64,000 bases of DNA from an uncultured Lachnospiraceae bacterium (GTDB lineage Bacteria; Bacillota; Clostridia; Lachnospirales; Lachnospiraceae): the NCBI GenBank assembly GCA_910578885.1, contig CAJTSH010000016.1:10256-74255 (forward strand). Direction: 5' to 3'. The notes under the pieces are model-generated. The model was not told the DNA's origin. It made no database searches and saw nothing but the letters and a program-made list of their open reading frames with translations. The translations under genes were made by a program, and so were the position numbers. Below, piece after piece: positions 35,314 through 44,583 of this stretch (position 1 is the first letter of the stretch; every line of letters begins with the position of its first letter).

Positions 35314-37119
35314 ATGAAGAAAAAAGCATTGATTCTGTCAGGCGTAGTCATCTCGGCGCTGGCAGTGATTTATTTGATATTTTCCTTGTATTTTCTGTCA
35401 CACTTTGCATTTCGAACTACAGTGAACCATGTAAATGTAACGGGAAAATCTTCGGCAAAGGTGGAAGAAAAGCTGGCGGAGGAGATGAAGGAATATCAGT
35501 TGAATATAACGACAAGAGATGGAAAGACAGAAGTTCTTTTGGGAGAAAACATAGGCATTGAGCCGGTGTTTGGCGGAGAAATCCAAGAACTGTTGAAAAA
35601 ACAAAACGGTTTTGCATGGCCCTATTATTTATTGAAAGGGCAGGAACTGGAATCCAAAGCGGTAGTACGCTATGACGAGACTGCGTGTGCCAAGGCGCTG
35701 GAAGAGTTTGCATTTATGAATCAGGCGGCTTGGGTGAAATCGGAGGACGCCTATATTTCTGATTACACCAAGGAAGGTTATGAAATTGTAAAAGAAACAT
35801 ATGGGACAGAGATTCATCCTGCCGCATTGAAAGAAGCGGTTTCGGATGCTGTTTCAAATTTAACTACAGATCTGAATCTGGAAGAAGCCGGATGTTATGT
35901 GGAGCCGGCAGTTACATACGAGGATGAGCAATTGAATAAATCGCTGGAAACGTTGAATCAATATGTAGGGGTTTCAGTCGTTTATAATGTGGGAGACGAG
36001 AAGGAGCGTCTGGACGGTGAAATCATCCACACATGGCTGTCGCTTGCGGAAGATGGCTCGGTGAAAATTGATGAGGAAGCAATTGCAGAATATGTTAAGG
36101 AGCTGGCGAAGAAGTACAACACGGCTTTCCGAAAACGTACATTGGATACTTCCTATGGGCAAACCATACAGATTATAGGCGGAGACTACGGTTGGAAAGT
36201 AGATAATGAAGCTGAGAAGGAAATGATTATCAAAGATTTGAAGGCGGGAGAAAAGGTAGAGCGCGAGTTGGAGTATGCACAGACCGCAAACAGTCATGGA
36301 GAACACGATTACGGAAATACTTATGTGGAAATCAATCTGACAGCACAGCACTTATTCTTCTACAAGGACGGCAAGCTGCTTGTGGAAACGGATTTTGTAT
36401 CCGGTAATCTGGCAAAGAACCATGCAACGCCGGTAGGAGCCTACGGTCTCACCTATAAACAAAGAGATGCAACACTCCGGGGACAGGATTACGAATCGGA
36501 TGTTTCTTATTGGATGCCCTATTGCGGTGATGTAGGAATGCATGATGCTACGTGGAGAGGAACCTTTGGCGGAAGCATTTATAAAAGACGAGGTTCTCAT
36601 GGGTGCGTCAATCTTCCGGCATCTGCGGCAAAGACGATATTTGAAAACATAGAAGCCGGATATCCGGTGCTGGTCTACGAGCTTCAGGGAACGGAAAGCG
36701 CAAAGGGACAGGCGCAGGATGCAGCTTGGGCAGTCGATGATGCGGTCAAGGCAATCGGAACGGTAACACTGGATTCCGAGGCGGCAATTACTGCGGCGAG
36801 AGCCGCTTATGACGCCCTGCCGGAGTCTGCAAAGCCTTATGTGGAGACATTGGATATGCTTACGGCAGCAGAGGCGGCGTTGGCACAGTTAAAGACCGAC
36901 GCAGAGAATCAGGCAGCGGCAACACAGGCGCAGGCGGAAGCGGCTCCTGTTATTGAGAAGATCGCTGCAATCGGAGCGGTGACGGAAGACAGCGGAAAGG
37001 CAATCAAGCAGGCGAGAGCCGCTTATGATGCCTTATCGGACGTTGCAAAAGCATATGTAACGAATTACGCAGACTTAATAAGTGCGGAAGAGGCTTATCA
37101 GAGTATGAAAGAATCCTAA
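35314..37119 (+). CDS. L,D-transpeptidase (YkuD) with peptidoglycan-binding and repeat domains
   Basis: 601 residues, anchored by one N-terminal helix (about 6-30). The external part has a PG_binding_4-like region (about 45-330) and a YkuD catalytic domain (about 340-470) with the nucleophile Cys431 in SHGCVN and the upstream GMHD histidine. It should form 3-3 cross-links or attach groups to peptidoglycan. The C-terminal ~130 residues contain two copies of a ~53-residue helical module (V.AIGTVTLDSEAAITAARAAYDAL type) at about 473-525 and 545-597, which may bind a wall ligand or act as a spacer. Consensus promoter, strong terminator, monocistronic. Confidence 0.92.
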   Translation: MKKKALILSGVVISALAVIYLIFSLYFLSHFAFRTTVNHVNVTGKSSAKVEEKLAEEMKEYQLNITTRDGKTEVLLGENIGIEPVFGGEIQELLKKQNGFAWPYYLLKGQELESKAVVRYDETACAKALEEFAFMNQAAWVKSEDAYISDYTKEGYEIVKETYGTEIHPAALKEAVSDAVSNLTTDLNLEEAGCYVEPAVTYEDEQLNKSLETLNQYVGVSVVYNVGDEKERLDGEIIHTWLSLAEDGSVKIDEEAIAEYVKELAKKYNTAFRKRTLDTSYGQTIQIIGGDYGWKVDNEAEKEMIIKDLKAGEKVERELEYAQTANSHGEHDYGNTYVEINLTAQHLFFYKDGKLLVETDFVSGNLAKNHATPVGAYGLTYKQRDATLRGQDYESDVSYWMPYCGDVGMHDATWRGTFGGSIYKRRGSHGCVNLPASAAKTIFENIEAGYPVLVYELQGTESAKGQAQDAAWAVDDAVKAIGTVTLDSEAAITAARAAYDALPESAKPYVETLDMLTAAEAALAQLKTDAENQAAATQAQAEAAPVIEKIAAIGAVTEDSGKAIKQARAAYDALSDVAKAYVTNYADLISAEEAYQSMKES

Positions 37120-37164
37120 AGAAACAGGCAATGCCGCGGAAGCGGCGTTGCCTGTTTCTTTTTT
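37119..37164. terminator. bidirectional terminator
   Basis: GAAACAGGCAA (37121-37131) pairs with TTGCCTGTTTC (37148-37158), with inner GCCGC/GCGGC. TTTTTT follows on plus and TTTCTTTA on minus, so it can serve both the transpeptidase and the convergent GH42 gene. Confidence 0.92.
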
Positions 37165-37175
37165 GTTACAGATTG

Positions 37176-39179
37176 TTATTCGGTTTCGATAATTGCCACA
37201 CCCCACGGAGAAAGTGTGAGGCAGTCGTTGATCTGCACCGTTTTTTCATCCAGCAGAGAAAGTCCCTCCGATTCCTCGTAAGTAACGGTCTGCGCGTCGC
37301 TTGAATAGTTGAAATAGTAAGTGATTTTCCGGCCTTCTTCGTTGATTCCGCGTTTTACGATGATGGGGAATTGAAGAGCCGTCAATGAAAACCCGCAGCA
37401 TTCATAAATATGTTTTAGCAGCACATCCATTGTATCGTCATCAAAGAAGCAGCCAAGATAGAACGCCATGCCTTTTCCGTAAGAGTTTTTGGTAACGGCA
37501 GCATAGCTTCCCCAAGCGGGATGACGGTATTTGGCAAGCGGAACAGCCGTATCCGCAGTCACAAGCTCCATCCATTCCTGAACGGTTGACTCCTTGTGAG
37601 AACAATCAAAGCACAGCTCTAGGGATACCTTTTTTGGAATCGTAAACTGGTTATAGGAAATGCCAAGGCACTTGTTTAGCAGGTGAGGCTGGCTGTCGGC
37701 ATAGATTTTCAAATGCTCATCGGAAAACCCGCTGCGGAACGCAACGACAAGATGACCGCCGCTTTCTACATAAGAATCCAGCTTCCGCAAAGTATCCTCC
37801 GAAGCAGAGTACAAGGAAGGAACGAGTATAAGCTGGTAATCGTCAAGCGGCATATCTTGTGTATAAATGACGTCATATTCCAGGTTTGCGCGGTAAAGGG
37901 CATCGCCGATCCAACGTACAATCCGGTTATAGCTGCTTTCGCCCAAAGAACCGGTTGGAAAATATTTTAATCCGGTCAGGGATTCGTGATCTAAGAGAAG
38001 GGCGATCTGGTTAGTCTTCTTTAAATGTTTGATTTTGTCACCGATGCGTTTTAATTCCCCGCCGATTTCCACAGCCTCTAGGTAAGTTGCATTTTCGGAG
38101 AAATCATGGGAGAGAACGCCCTTCCAATAGCTCTCAATGGCATTGTGAATAGAGTGCCAATGCCAGTACATCACGCTGTCCGCGCCGTTTGCAAGATGAC
38201 TGTAGGCACACAGGCGAAGCTGTCCGGGATAGGGAAGCCAATCAATATTTCCCTGTGCCTGAGTTTCTAAAATCAGATAGTTGTCACGTTTTAAGCCGCG
38301 GCATATATTTCCGCAGAGTGTGATTTCCGCACCGGTCAAATCATCCTGAGAGGGATGATAAATATCGCAGCCGGCAATCGACATGCATTTTGCGGCGTCA
38401 AATTGATTGGCGTCCGGTTGGAGCCCATAGGAGATTCCGTGCCATTCGAAATCGAAGTTATGAGTGATGAATTGGTCGGGACGTTTATATTCCTCAATGA
38501 TGGAAGCCTGCCAATGGAAGAAATCTGTCACCAGCTTACGCTGGAATTTTTCGTATTCAGCGCCAAGACTGCCGTTGATGGTGCCTCGTACATCCGGAAA
38601 ATCCGCCCAATGATTCACGCGGTTCGACCAGTAATCCAGCCCAAAAGCGCGGTTAAAATCTTTAATATCAGGATATTGTTCCTTTAAGTAATCAACGAAC
38701 AGCGCTTGCGCGCGTTCGCCGGCGGTATGGTAGTGATGAGTCTCATTGTCAATCTGGTAGCCGATAACATGAGGTTCATCATGCACATGCTGCAGCAGTA
38801 CCCGGATTATATTTTCGGCATGTTTTCGATAGATTGGGCTTGTAATATCCATATTTTGACGGTGTCCATAGATCTCTTGGCCGTCTTGGGTAAGGGCAAG
38901 GATGTCTCCTGATTTTTTTGCGAGCCAGGAAGGGATAGCATAGGTAGGTGTTCCGACTATCACTTGAATGCCATGCTTTTTTGCGGCGGCAAGCATCCGG
39001 TCCAGATGGGTGAAATCATAGATGCCTTCCTGCGGTTCTAAGGTACTCCATGTAGATTCTGCAATACGGATAAGATTCATGCCTGCTTTTTTCATCATTT
39101 CCATATCGTTTTCAATACGGTCATAAGGCATGTATTCATCATAATAAGCAGCTCCGAAATAGATGTGATCTGTTTTCAT
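37176..39179 (-). CDS. GH42 beta-galactosidase
   Basis: 667 residues, the full three-part GH42 architecture: TIM barrel (about 1-380), trimerisation domain, small C-terminal beta domain. The acid/base Glu146 is in YQIDNETHH and the nucleophile Glu305 in LILETQAQGN. No signal peptide, so it acts in the cytoplasm on imported galacto-oligosaccharides, releasing galactose for GalK. AGGACA-type site before ATG at 39179. It is divergent from the LacI gene and its promoter is wrapped by operator-like sites. GH42 members often prefer beta-1,4 galactobiose from galactan over lactose, which fits the GH53 gene nearby. Confidence 0.94.
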   Translation of the reverse strand: MKTDHIYFGAAYYDEYMPYDRIENDMEMMKKAGMNLIRIAESTWSTLEPQEGIYDFTHLDRMLAAAKKHGIQVIVGTPTYAIPSWLAKKSGDILALTQDGQEIYGHRQNMDITSPIYRKHAENIIRVLLQHVHDEPHVIGYQIDNETHHYHTAGERAQALFVDYLKEQYPDIKDFNRAFGLDYWSNRVNHWADFPDVRGTINGSLGAEYEKFQRKLVTDFFHWQASIIEEYKRPDQFITHNFDFEWHGISYGLQPDANQFDAAKCMSIAGCDIYHPSQDDLTGAEITLCGNICRGLKRDNYLILETQAQGNIDWLPYPGQLRLCAYSHLANGADSVMYWHWHSIHNAIESYWKGVLSHDFSENATYLEAVEIGGELKRIGDKIKHLKKTNQIALLLDHESLTGLKYFPTGSLGESSYNRIVRWIGDALYRANLEYDVIYTQDMPLDDYQLILVPSLYSASEDTLRKLDSYVESGGHLVVAFRSGFSDEHLKIYADSQPHLLNKCLGISYNQFTIPKKVSLELCFDCSHKESTVQEWMELVTADTAVPLAKYRHPAWGSYAAVTKNSYGKGMAFYLGCFFDDDTMDVLLKHIYECCGFSLTALQFPIIVKRGINEEGRKITYYFNYSSDAQTVTYEESEGLSLLDEKTVQINDCLTLSPWGVAIIETE

Positions 39180-39248
39180 ATATTGTGTCCTTTCTTGTAG
39201 AGAAAAGTATTGACGAAAGCTATAATTATTGGTAAATTAAAACTAGGG

Positions 39249-39285
39249 TTAACCGATTGCGCTTGTATTATAACATGCGCAACGG
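39249..39285. promoter_or_regulatory. LacI-type operator sites at the GH42 promoter
   Basis: TTAACCGATTGCGC at 39249-39262 sits at the expected GH42 transcription start; the inverted TGCGCAACGG at 39276-39285 is a weaker copy in the spacer. The core CGATTGCGC recurs at 40632-40644 before the binding-protein gene. Confidence 0.65.
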
Positions 39286-39295
39286 AAAGTGTAAA
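39267..39295 (-). promoter_or_regulatory. GH42 promoter
   Basis: Minus strand TTTACA (plus 39290-39295), 17 bp, TATAAT (plus 39267-39272). Confidence 0.75.
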
Positions 39296-39380
39296 TATAC
39301 GAGTAATATGATGCCGAAAAGATAGCTTGGGGAAGGGAATTGCAGTTCTGTATTTGGGAAAAGAGCTGTAAAGGTTTTTT

Positions 39381-40376
39381 ATGGATAAGAACATAACGAT
39401 TGCGGATATAGCGGAGGCGCTTGGAGTATCGAAGACAACCGTATCCAGAGCTATATCTGGTAAGGGTAGAATTGGAAATGCCACAAGAGAAAAAGTAATG
39501 GAGTACATAGCGCTGCATGATTACAAGCCAAATGTAATTGCACAGGGGCTAGCAAAGTCTAAGACTTATAATATAGGCGTTGTCATGCCGAAGGATTACT
39601 GTCTGATGGACATGCCGTTTTTCTTGAACTGTCTGGCAGGACTGCATGAGATAGCGGATTCTGCAGGCTATGATATTGTGCTTACAATCTGTGACAATGT
39701 GGATATGACGCACTTGGAGCGAATCGTATCAAACCGAAAGGTCGACGGAATTATCCTGATGCGGACTTTTCTGGAGGATAAGTCAATCATGCTTTTGCAG
39801 GAGAAGGGGATACCGTTTGTTACTGTCGGAAGCTCCTGCTATGAACATGTTGTGCAGGTGGATCACAACAATGAGGAGGGATGCAAGGAACTGACTTCCA
39901 TTCTCCTGTTAAAGCAGTTAAAACGCATTGCGTTGATTGCCGGCAATGAGGGCTATATGGTAACGCAGAACCGTCTGAGAGGATTCTTGGAAGCATTTGA
40001 AGATATGAGAGTGCCGGTCTTCCGGGAATTGATTTACGTGAACCAAGAGAACACGGTTATGATAGAGAGTGTAGTGGACGAGATATTGAAAAAGGACGTA
40101 GATTGTATTGTCTGTATGGACGACAGTATTTGCAGCAGCGTCTTAAATAAGCTGAAAAAGGAAGGAGTTTCTGTACCGGCTCAAATAAAAGTGGCGTCCT
40201 TTTTTGACAGTATGATATTGGAAAACCACACGCCGTCAATTACTTCACTTTCCTATGACGTAAAGGAGCTTGGGATGGTAACCTGTCGGACGCTGATAGA
40301 TATTATAGAAGAAAAAGAGGTTGCTGAGGTCACTTTGCTGGGGTATGAGGTGGTTCTAAAAGAATCCACAAAATAG
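39381..40376 (+). CDS. LacI-family transcriptional regulator of galactan use
   Basis: 331 residues. The N-terminal LacI helix-turn-helix is ITIADIAEALGVSKTTVSRAISG (about 5-27) with hinge KPNVIAQGLAKSK, then a periplasmic-binding-protein-like sensor domain (about 60-330). TAAAGG 6 nt upstream of ATG 39381. It lies between GH42 and the transporter genes, and LacI-type sites with central CG and CGATTGCGC occur at both promoters, so it is the likely repressor, probably released by a galactoside. Ended by its own terminator. Confidence 0.9.
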   Translation: MDKNITIADIAEALGVSKTTVSRAISGKGRIGNATREKVMEYIALHDYKPNVIAQGLAKSKTYNIGVVMPKDYCLMDMPFFLNCLAGLHEIADSAGYDIVLTICDNVDMTHLERIVSNRKVDGIILMRTFLEDKSIMLLQEKGIPFVTVGSSCYEHVVQVDHNNEEGCKELTSILLLKQLKRIALIAGNEGYMVTQNRLRGFLEAFEDMRVPVFRELIYVNQENTVMIESVVDEILKKDVDCIVCMDDSICSSVLNKLKKEGVSVPAQIKVASFFDSMILENHTPSITSLSYDVKELGMVTCRTLIDIIEEKEVAEVTLLGYEVVLKESTK

Positions 40377-40397
40377 AAAAGAGAATAAAAGATACGA

Positions 40398-40434
40398 AAA
40401 ATGGAGAAAACAATATTGCTTTCTCCATTTTTTT
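40398..40434 (+). terminator. terminator after the LacI gene
   Basis: AAATGGAGAAA pairs with TTTCTCCATTT, followed by a T-run to 40434. Confidence 0.9.
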
Positions 40435-40480
40435 GCCCTTCTAAGAGTTGGGATTCCGGAAAACCTTGAAAAACAATGGT

Positions 40481-40644
40481 TTATCGGTTGCGTTTGGGTG
40501 GTTTTGTGTCGAACTAGCACAGAAAGTGGAAAAAATCAATTGTATATTTTTTACAAAAAATAGAATGATTATATAGAGAATATTACACGTTGACAACAAA
40601 GGGTTCGATTGGTATACTCAAAACATAGAACAACCGATTGCGCA
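40481..40644 (+). promoter_or_regulatory. promoter and two operator-like sites of the sugar transporter operon
   Basis: Promoter TTGACA (40590-40595), 17 bp, TATACT (40613-40618). Site CAACCGATTGCGCA (40631-40644) lies at about +6 to +20, a roadblock position. A second site TTATCGGTTGCG (40481-40492) lies ~110 bp upstream of the -35 box and could support looping. This 321-bp gap (40377-40697) otherwise holds only the LacI terminator and the leader. Confidence 0.75.
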
Positions 40645-40697
40645 CATAATAAGAAAGTGCCGGTTCTATAAAAATTCATATATGGGAGGAATTTAAA

Positions 40698-42047
40698 ATG
40701 AAGAGAAAATTACTTAGTGTAGTGCTTTGCGCAGCAATGACAGCATCTCTGCTTGCAGGATGCGGAAACAATTCTGGCAGCAGCAACAACAATGCAGACA
40801 ACAAGGCAAACAACAGCGCAGACAACAAAGTGGACGACAGTGAAGACAATAATGTAGCGGACACAGAGAATAATGAGGCGCCATCTGGTCCGGCAGCATC
40901 TGATGAAACTGTTGTGCTCAGAGTGTGGGCGGCAGAGGAAGACCAGAATTTAACAAATGAACTGGTTAACAAATTTAAAGAAGCAAATCCGGATCAGGAG
41001 TTCGACATTACTGTCGGTGTGGAATCCGAGGCAAACGCAAAGGATGACATTTTAGTTGACCCTGAGGCAGCAGCTGATGTATTTGCATTTGCATCCGATC
41101 AGATTATTGATCTGGTAAACGCAAAAGTATTGCAGCCGGTACAGGATGTGGATACGATTACTTCTTCAAACGTTGCAGGAGCAGTAGAAGCAGCAAGCGT
41201 GGACGGAACCCTGTATGCTTATCCGTTCTCTGCTGACAACGGTTATTTCTTATTTTATGACAGCAACATTATTTCTGATGAACAGGTAAAGACATGGGAC
41301 GGAATCCTTGAGGCATGCGGAGCAGCAGGCAAGAAAGCAGGAATGGTATTTGCGTCTGGCTGGTATAACGCAGGATTCTTCTTCGGCGCAGGCTTCACAT
41401 CTGAGCTGAACGCTGACGGAAGCACCAAAATTGACTGGAACGGAACTTCTTCCACAGGTATTAAGGGAACAGACGTAGCACAGGGTATGCTTGATATTGC
41501 AAAGAATCCGGCATTCTTACCGATTACGGACGGTGATACCGCAAACCAGATTGCAACAGGTACTTTGGGAGCAATCGTTTCCGGAACATGGGATGCAGAA
41601 GCTGCACAGACTGCATTCGGCGACGGATACAGAGCAACCGTCCTTCCGACCTTTACAGTTGCCGGCGAGCAGGTTCAGCAGGGTTCTGTAGCAGGTTATA
41701 AATTCATCGGTGTAAATGCAAACTCACAGCAGGTTGGATGGGCTATGGAATTGGCTAAATTCTTAACCAATGAAGAGAGCCAGCTTGAGCGTTTCTCACA
41801 GAGAGGTATCGGACCTTCCAATTCAGCAGTAGCCGAGTCTGAAGAAGTAAAAGCGAATCCGGCGCTTGCAGCAGTAACAGAGCAGAACGGCAAGTTCGGT
41901 GTTGTACAGATGGCAGGCGGAAGTTATTGGGATCCAAGCAAGAGCTTTGGTGAGATTATCGCACAGGGCAACCCAGACGGAACAGATTTACAGACATTAC
42001 TGGATAATGTAGTAGAAGCAGTAGCTCAGCCTACAATTGCAGAATAA
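40698..42047 (+). CDS. sugar ABC transporter substrate-binding lipoprotein
   Basis: 449 residues, a family 1 (maltose-type) extracellular solute-binding protein. Lipoprotein signal with lipobox LLAGC (Cys about 22), then a low-complexity Asn/Ser/Asp linker (about 23-65) that spaces the domain from the membrane, then the binding domain (VVLRVWAAEEDQNLTNELVNKF onward). GGGAGGAA precedes ATG 40698. By locus it should bind galacto-oligosaccharides. A hairpin terminator between this gene and the permeases would give it higher expression than them. Confidence 0.92.
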   Translation: MKRKLLSVVLCAAMTASLLAGCGNNSGSSNNNADNKANNSADNKVDDSEDNNVADTENNEAPSGPAASDETVVLRVWAAEEDQNLTNELVNKFKEANPDQEFDITVGVESEANAKDDILVDPEAAADVFAFASDQIIDLVNAKVLQPVQDVDTITSSNVAGAVEAASVDGTLYAYPFSADNGYFLFYDSNIISDEQVKTWDGILEACGAAGKKAGMVFASGWYNAGFFFGAGFTSELNADGSTKIDWNGTSSTGIKGTDVAQGMLDIAKNPAFLPITDGDTANQIATGTLGAIVSGTWDAEAAQTAFGDGYRATVLPTFTVAGEQVQQGSVAGYKFIGVNANSQQVGWAMELAKFLTNEESQLERFSQRGIGPSNSAVAESEEVKANPALAAVTEQNGKFGVVQMAGGSYWDPSKSFGEIIAQGNPDGTDLQTLLDNVVEAVAQPTIAE

Positions 42048-42092
42048 GAAGCGGAACAGTATTTTAAGTAGTGTTTCATTGAGGAAAGGAGA

Positions 42093-42124
42093 GACCCACA
42101 TATGGAATGTTAAGTGGGTCTTTT
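42093..42124 (+). terminator. intercistronic attenuating hairpin
   Basis: GACCCAC (42093-42099) pairs with GTGGGTC (42114-42120), then TTTT. It sits between the binding-protein gene and the permeases; partial readthrough is a common way to make more binding protein than permease. Confidence 0.75.
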
Positions 42125-42242
42125 CCGCTCCTAAGAGGATGTTTAGGCTCGGATTTTGTATGGCTTATATGGAATTCGGGAATAATAAGAAGGCTACTTT
42201 ACAAAAAAAGAGCAGAAACTATGGAAAGGCGTGGGTATTGGA

Positions 42243-43700
42243 ATGAGCGAAGCGAAAACGAAAAAAGAAAACAACCCGGTAGCTGCTTTTTTTGGGGCAA
42301 TCGGTAATTTTTTTAGAGAATTTGGAGAGGCTGTTGCTAATGGAGACGGCGCAGTTAAGGCATCCCTTATTGTTATGGGAGCCGGTTATTGGAAGAGAAA
42401 GCAAATTGTAAAAGGTTTCCTGGTTACTCTTTTGGAAATCGCAGTTATATTATATAATGTATTGATTGGTTTCCCTTATATTGGACAGCTTGGTCATCTT
42501 GGTACGGTGGAACAGGCGATGATTTATAATCCTGAAACCATGAAAAATGAAGTAAACGATTATGATAACTCGTTATTGATTCTGTTGTTCGGTGTAATCA
42601 GCCTTTGTGTTTTTGTTGTGGCAATTCTGCTTTGGATGGCAAACGTGAGAAATACATACCATTTACAGAAAAAAGCAGCGGCTGGAAAGCATATCAATAC
42701 CTTTAAGGAAGATCTGAATTCCATGATCAACGAAAAATTCCACTTTACCCTGCTTGCGCTTCCGGTACTTGGAATTATCGTATTCAATGTAATGCCGCTG
42801 ATTGTTATGATCTGTGTTGCGTTTACGAACTATGACCAGAACCATATGCCTCCGGCAGCGTTGTTTACATGGGTTGGCATTAACAACTTCAAAACTTTGT
42901 TTACGACAAGTATTACTGCAACTTTTGGTTATACTTTCTGGAAGATTTTAGGATGGACGCTTCTTTGGGCAGTGCTTGCAACGGCGACCACCTATATCGG
43001 CGGAATTATTTTATCTTTGATTATCAACAGTAAAACGACGAAACTAAAGAAAATGTGGAGAACACTTTTTGTAGCATCCATTTCTGTTCCGCAGTTCGTT
43101 TCCCTGCTGTTATTGCGGAACTTCTTTGCAAACAATGGTATTGCAAACACGTTTTGTTCAAGCATAGGATTGACGGATCTATTAAAGAATCTGGGGTGGA
43201 TTACAACAGAGTATATTCCGTTTTTGACAGATCCGGTATGGGCGAAGATTACGATTGTAGTTATCAATATCTGGGTAGGTGTTCCTTATTTGATGCTGAT
43301 TGCTACAGGTGTCTTGATTAACATTCCGGAGGAATTGAAAGAGAGTGCGAAGATTGACGGAGCAAATGCGTTCCAGATTTTCCGTAAGATTACAATGCCA
43401 TATATGCTCTTTATCACAGGTCCATATCTGGTAACGCAGTTTACGGCGAATATTAACAACTTCAACGTTATCTATCTGCTTACGCAGGATATTTACACGA
43501 CGACGAATCAGAAGCTGGCGGCGTCTCAAGGTAAGGAAATCGACCTTTTGGTAACCTGGCTGTACCGTTTGACCAGTGAGCAGTATAACTACAAGATGGC
43601 GGCAGTTATTGGTATCTGTGTATTTGTTGTATGTGCATTGGTAACATTGTTCGCATTTAATTTCTTAATTAAGGGAGATAAGGAGGATACGTTCCGATGA
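42243..43700 (+). CDS. sugar ABC permease, MalF-like
   Basis: 485 residues, longer than typical because of an N-terminal cytoplasmic segment and an extra membrane/loop region (about 1-150) like MalF. The EAA loop contacting the ATPase is EELKESAKIDGANAFQIFRKI near 370. The start is not certain: ATG 42243 is chosen, GTG 42231 is four codons upstream, and neither has an ideal site. It ends in an ATGA overlap with the second permease. No ATPase gene follows; a shared MsmK/MsmX-type ATPase from elsewhere is expected. Confidence 0.88.
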   Translation: MSEAKTKKENNPVAAFFGAIGNFFREFGEAVANGDGAVKASLIVMGAGYWKRKQIVKGFLVTLLEIAVILYNVLIGFPYIGQLGHLGTVEQAMIYNPETMKNEVNDYDNSLLILLFGVISLCVFVVAILLWMANVRNTYHLQKKAAAGKHINTFKEDLNSMINEKFHFTLLALPVLGIIVFNVMPLIVMICVAFTNYDQNHMPPAALFTWVGINNFKTLFTTSITATFGYTFWKILGWTLLWAVLATATTYIGGIILSLIINSKTTKLKKMWRTLFVASISVPQFVSLLLLRNFFANNGIANTFCSSIGLTDLLKNLGWITTEYIPFLTDPVWAKITIVVINIWVGVPYLMLIATGVLINIPEELKESAKIDGANAFQIFRKITMPYMLFITGPYLVTQFTANINNFNVIYLLTQDIYTTTNQKLAASQGKEIDLLVTWLYRLTSEQYNYKMAAVIGICVFVVCALVTLFAFNFLIKGDKEDTFR

Positions 43701-44548
43701 CAGGTAGTAGAAAAATAATAAGAACTATAATTCATCATCTGATACTTGCAATACTTGCAGTCGTCTGGCTTGTGCCGATTTTCTGGCTGGTTGTTACCTC
43801 CTTTAGCGGATATGACGGAATGAATACCAGCAGATTTTTCCCAGCGACTTGGTCTATACGCAACTATTCGCGTATCCTTTTTGAGTCGGATACGGTTTCC
43901 CAGTTCCCGGTATGGTTTAAGAATACGTTAATTATAGCGATTTTCGTATGTCTCATCTCTACCTGCTTTGTACTGATGATTGCTTACGTTATGAGCTGTA
44001 TGCGTTTTAAAGGAAGAAAAGCGCTGATGAATATAGCAGTTATGCTGCAGTTGTTCCCGGGCTTCCTTTCCATGATTGCAATTTATTTTATTTTGAAATC
44101 CATCAACTTGACAAACAGCCATATCGGTATGATTTTTGTATATTCCGGCGGTGCAGGACTTGGCTATCTGGTAGCAAAAGGTTTCTTTGATACGATACCT
44201 ACATCTTTGCGTGAGGCTGCTTACTTGGAGGGCGCATCAGAGGCGAGAACTTTTCTTACGATTGTTCTTCCGCTGTCGAGACCGATTATCGTTTATACGG
44301 TCATCAGCTCCTTCTTAGTACCGTGGACGGATTTCGTATTTGCAAAGATTATATTAAATTCCGGTATTTCAACAGACTGGACAGTGGCAATCGGACTTTA
44401 TAACATGCTGAATCGTACTTTGATTCCGACTTACTTCTCAAGATTCTGTGCAGGCGGCGTACTTGTTGGTATTCCAATCGGTATCCTGTTCGTTATCATG
44501 CAGAAGTTCTATGTAGAAGGAATTACCGGCGGTTCCGTTAAGGGTTAA
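43697..44548 (+). CDS. sugar ABC permease, MalG-like
   Basis: 283 residues with six transmembrane helices and the EAA motif TSLREAAYLEGASEARTFLTIVLP. The ATGA overlap with the MalF-like gene indicates coupled translation and a 1:1 heterodimer. It is 35 bp before the 610-residue gene, which therefore is likely in the same transcript. Confidence 0.92.
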   Translation: MTGSRKIIRTIIHHLILAILAVVWLVPIFWLVVTSFSGYDGMNTSRFFPATWSIRNYSRILFESDTVSQFPVWFKNTLIIAIFVCLISTCFVLMIAYVMSCMRFKGRKALMNIAVMLQLFPGFLSMIAIYFILKSINLTNSHIGMIFVYSGGAGLGYLVAKGFFDTIPTSLREAAYLEGASEARTFLTIVLPLSRPIIVYTVISSFLVPWTDFVFAKIILNSGISTDWTVAIGLYNMLNRTLIPTYFSRFCAGGVLVGIPIGILFVIMQKFYVEGITGGSVKG

Positions 44549-44583
44549 GCTTCAAGAAAATTACAACATAAGGAGTTATTGAG

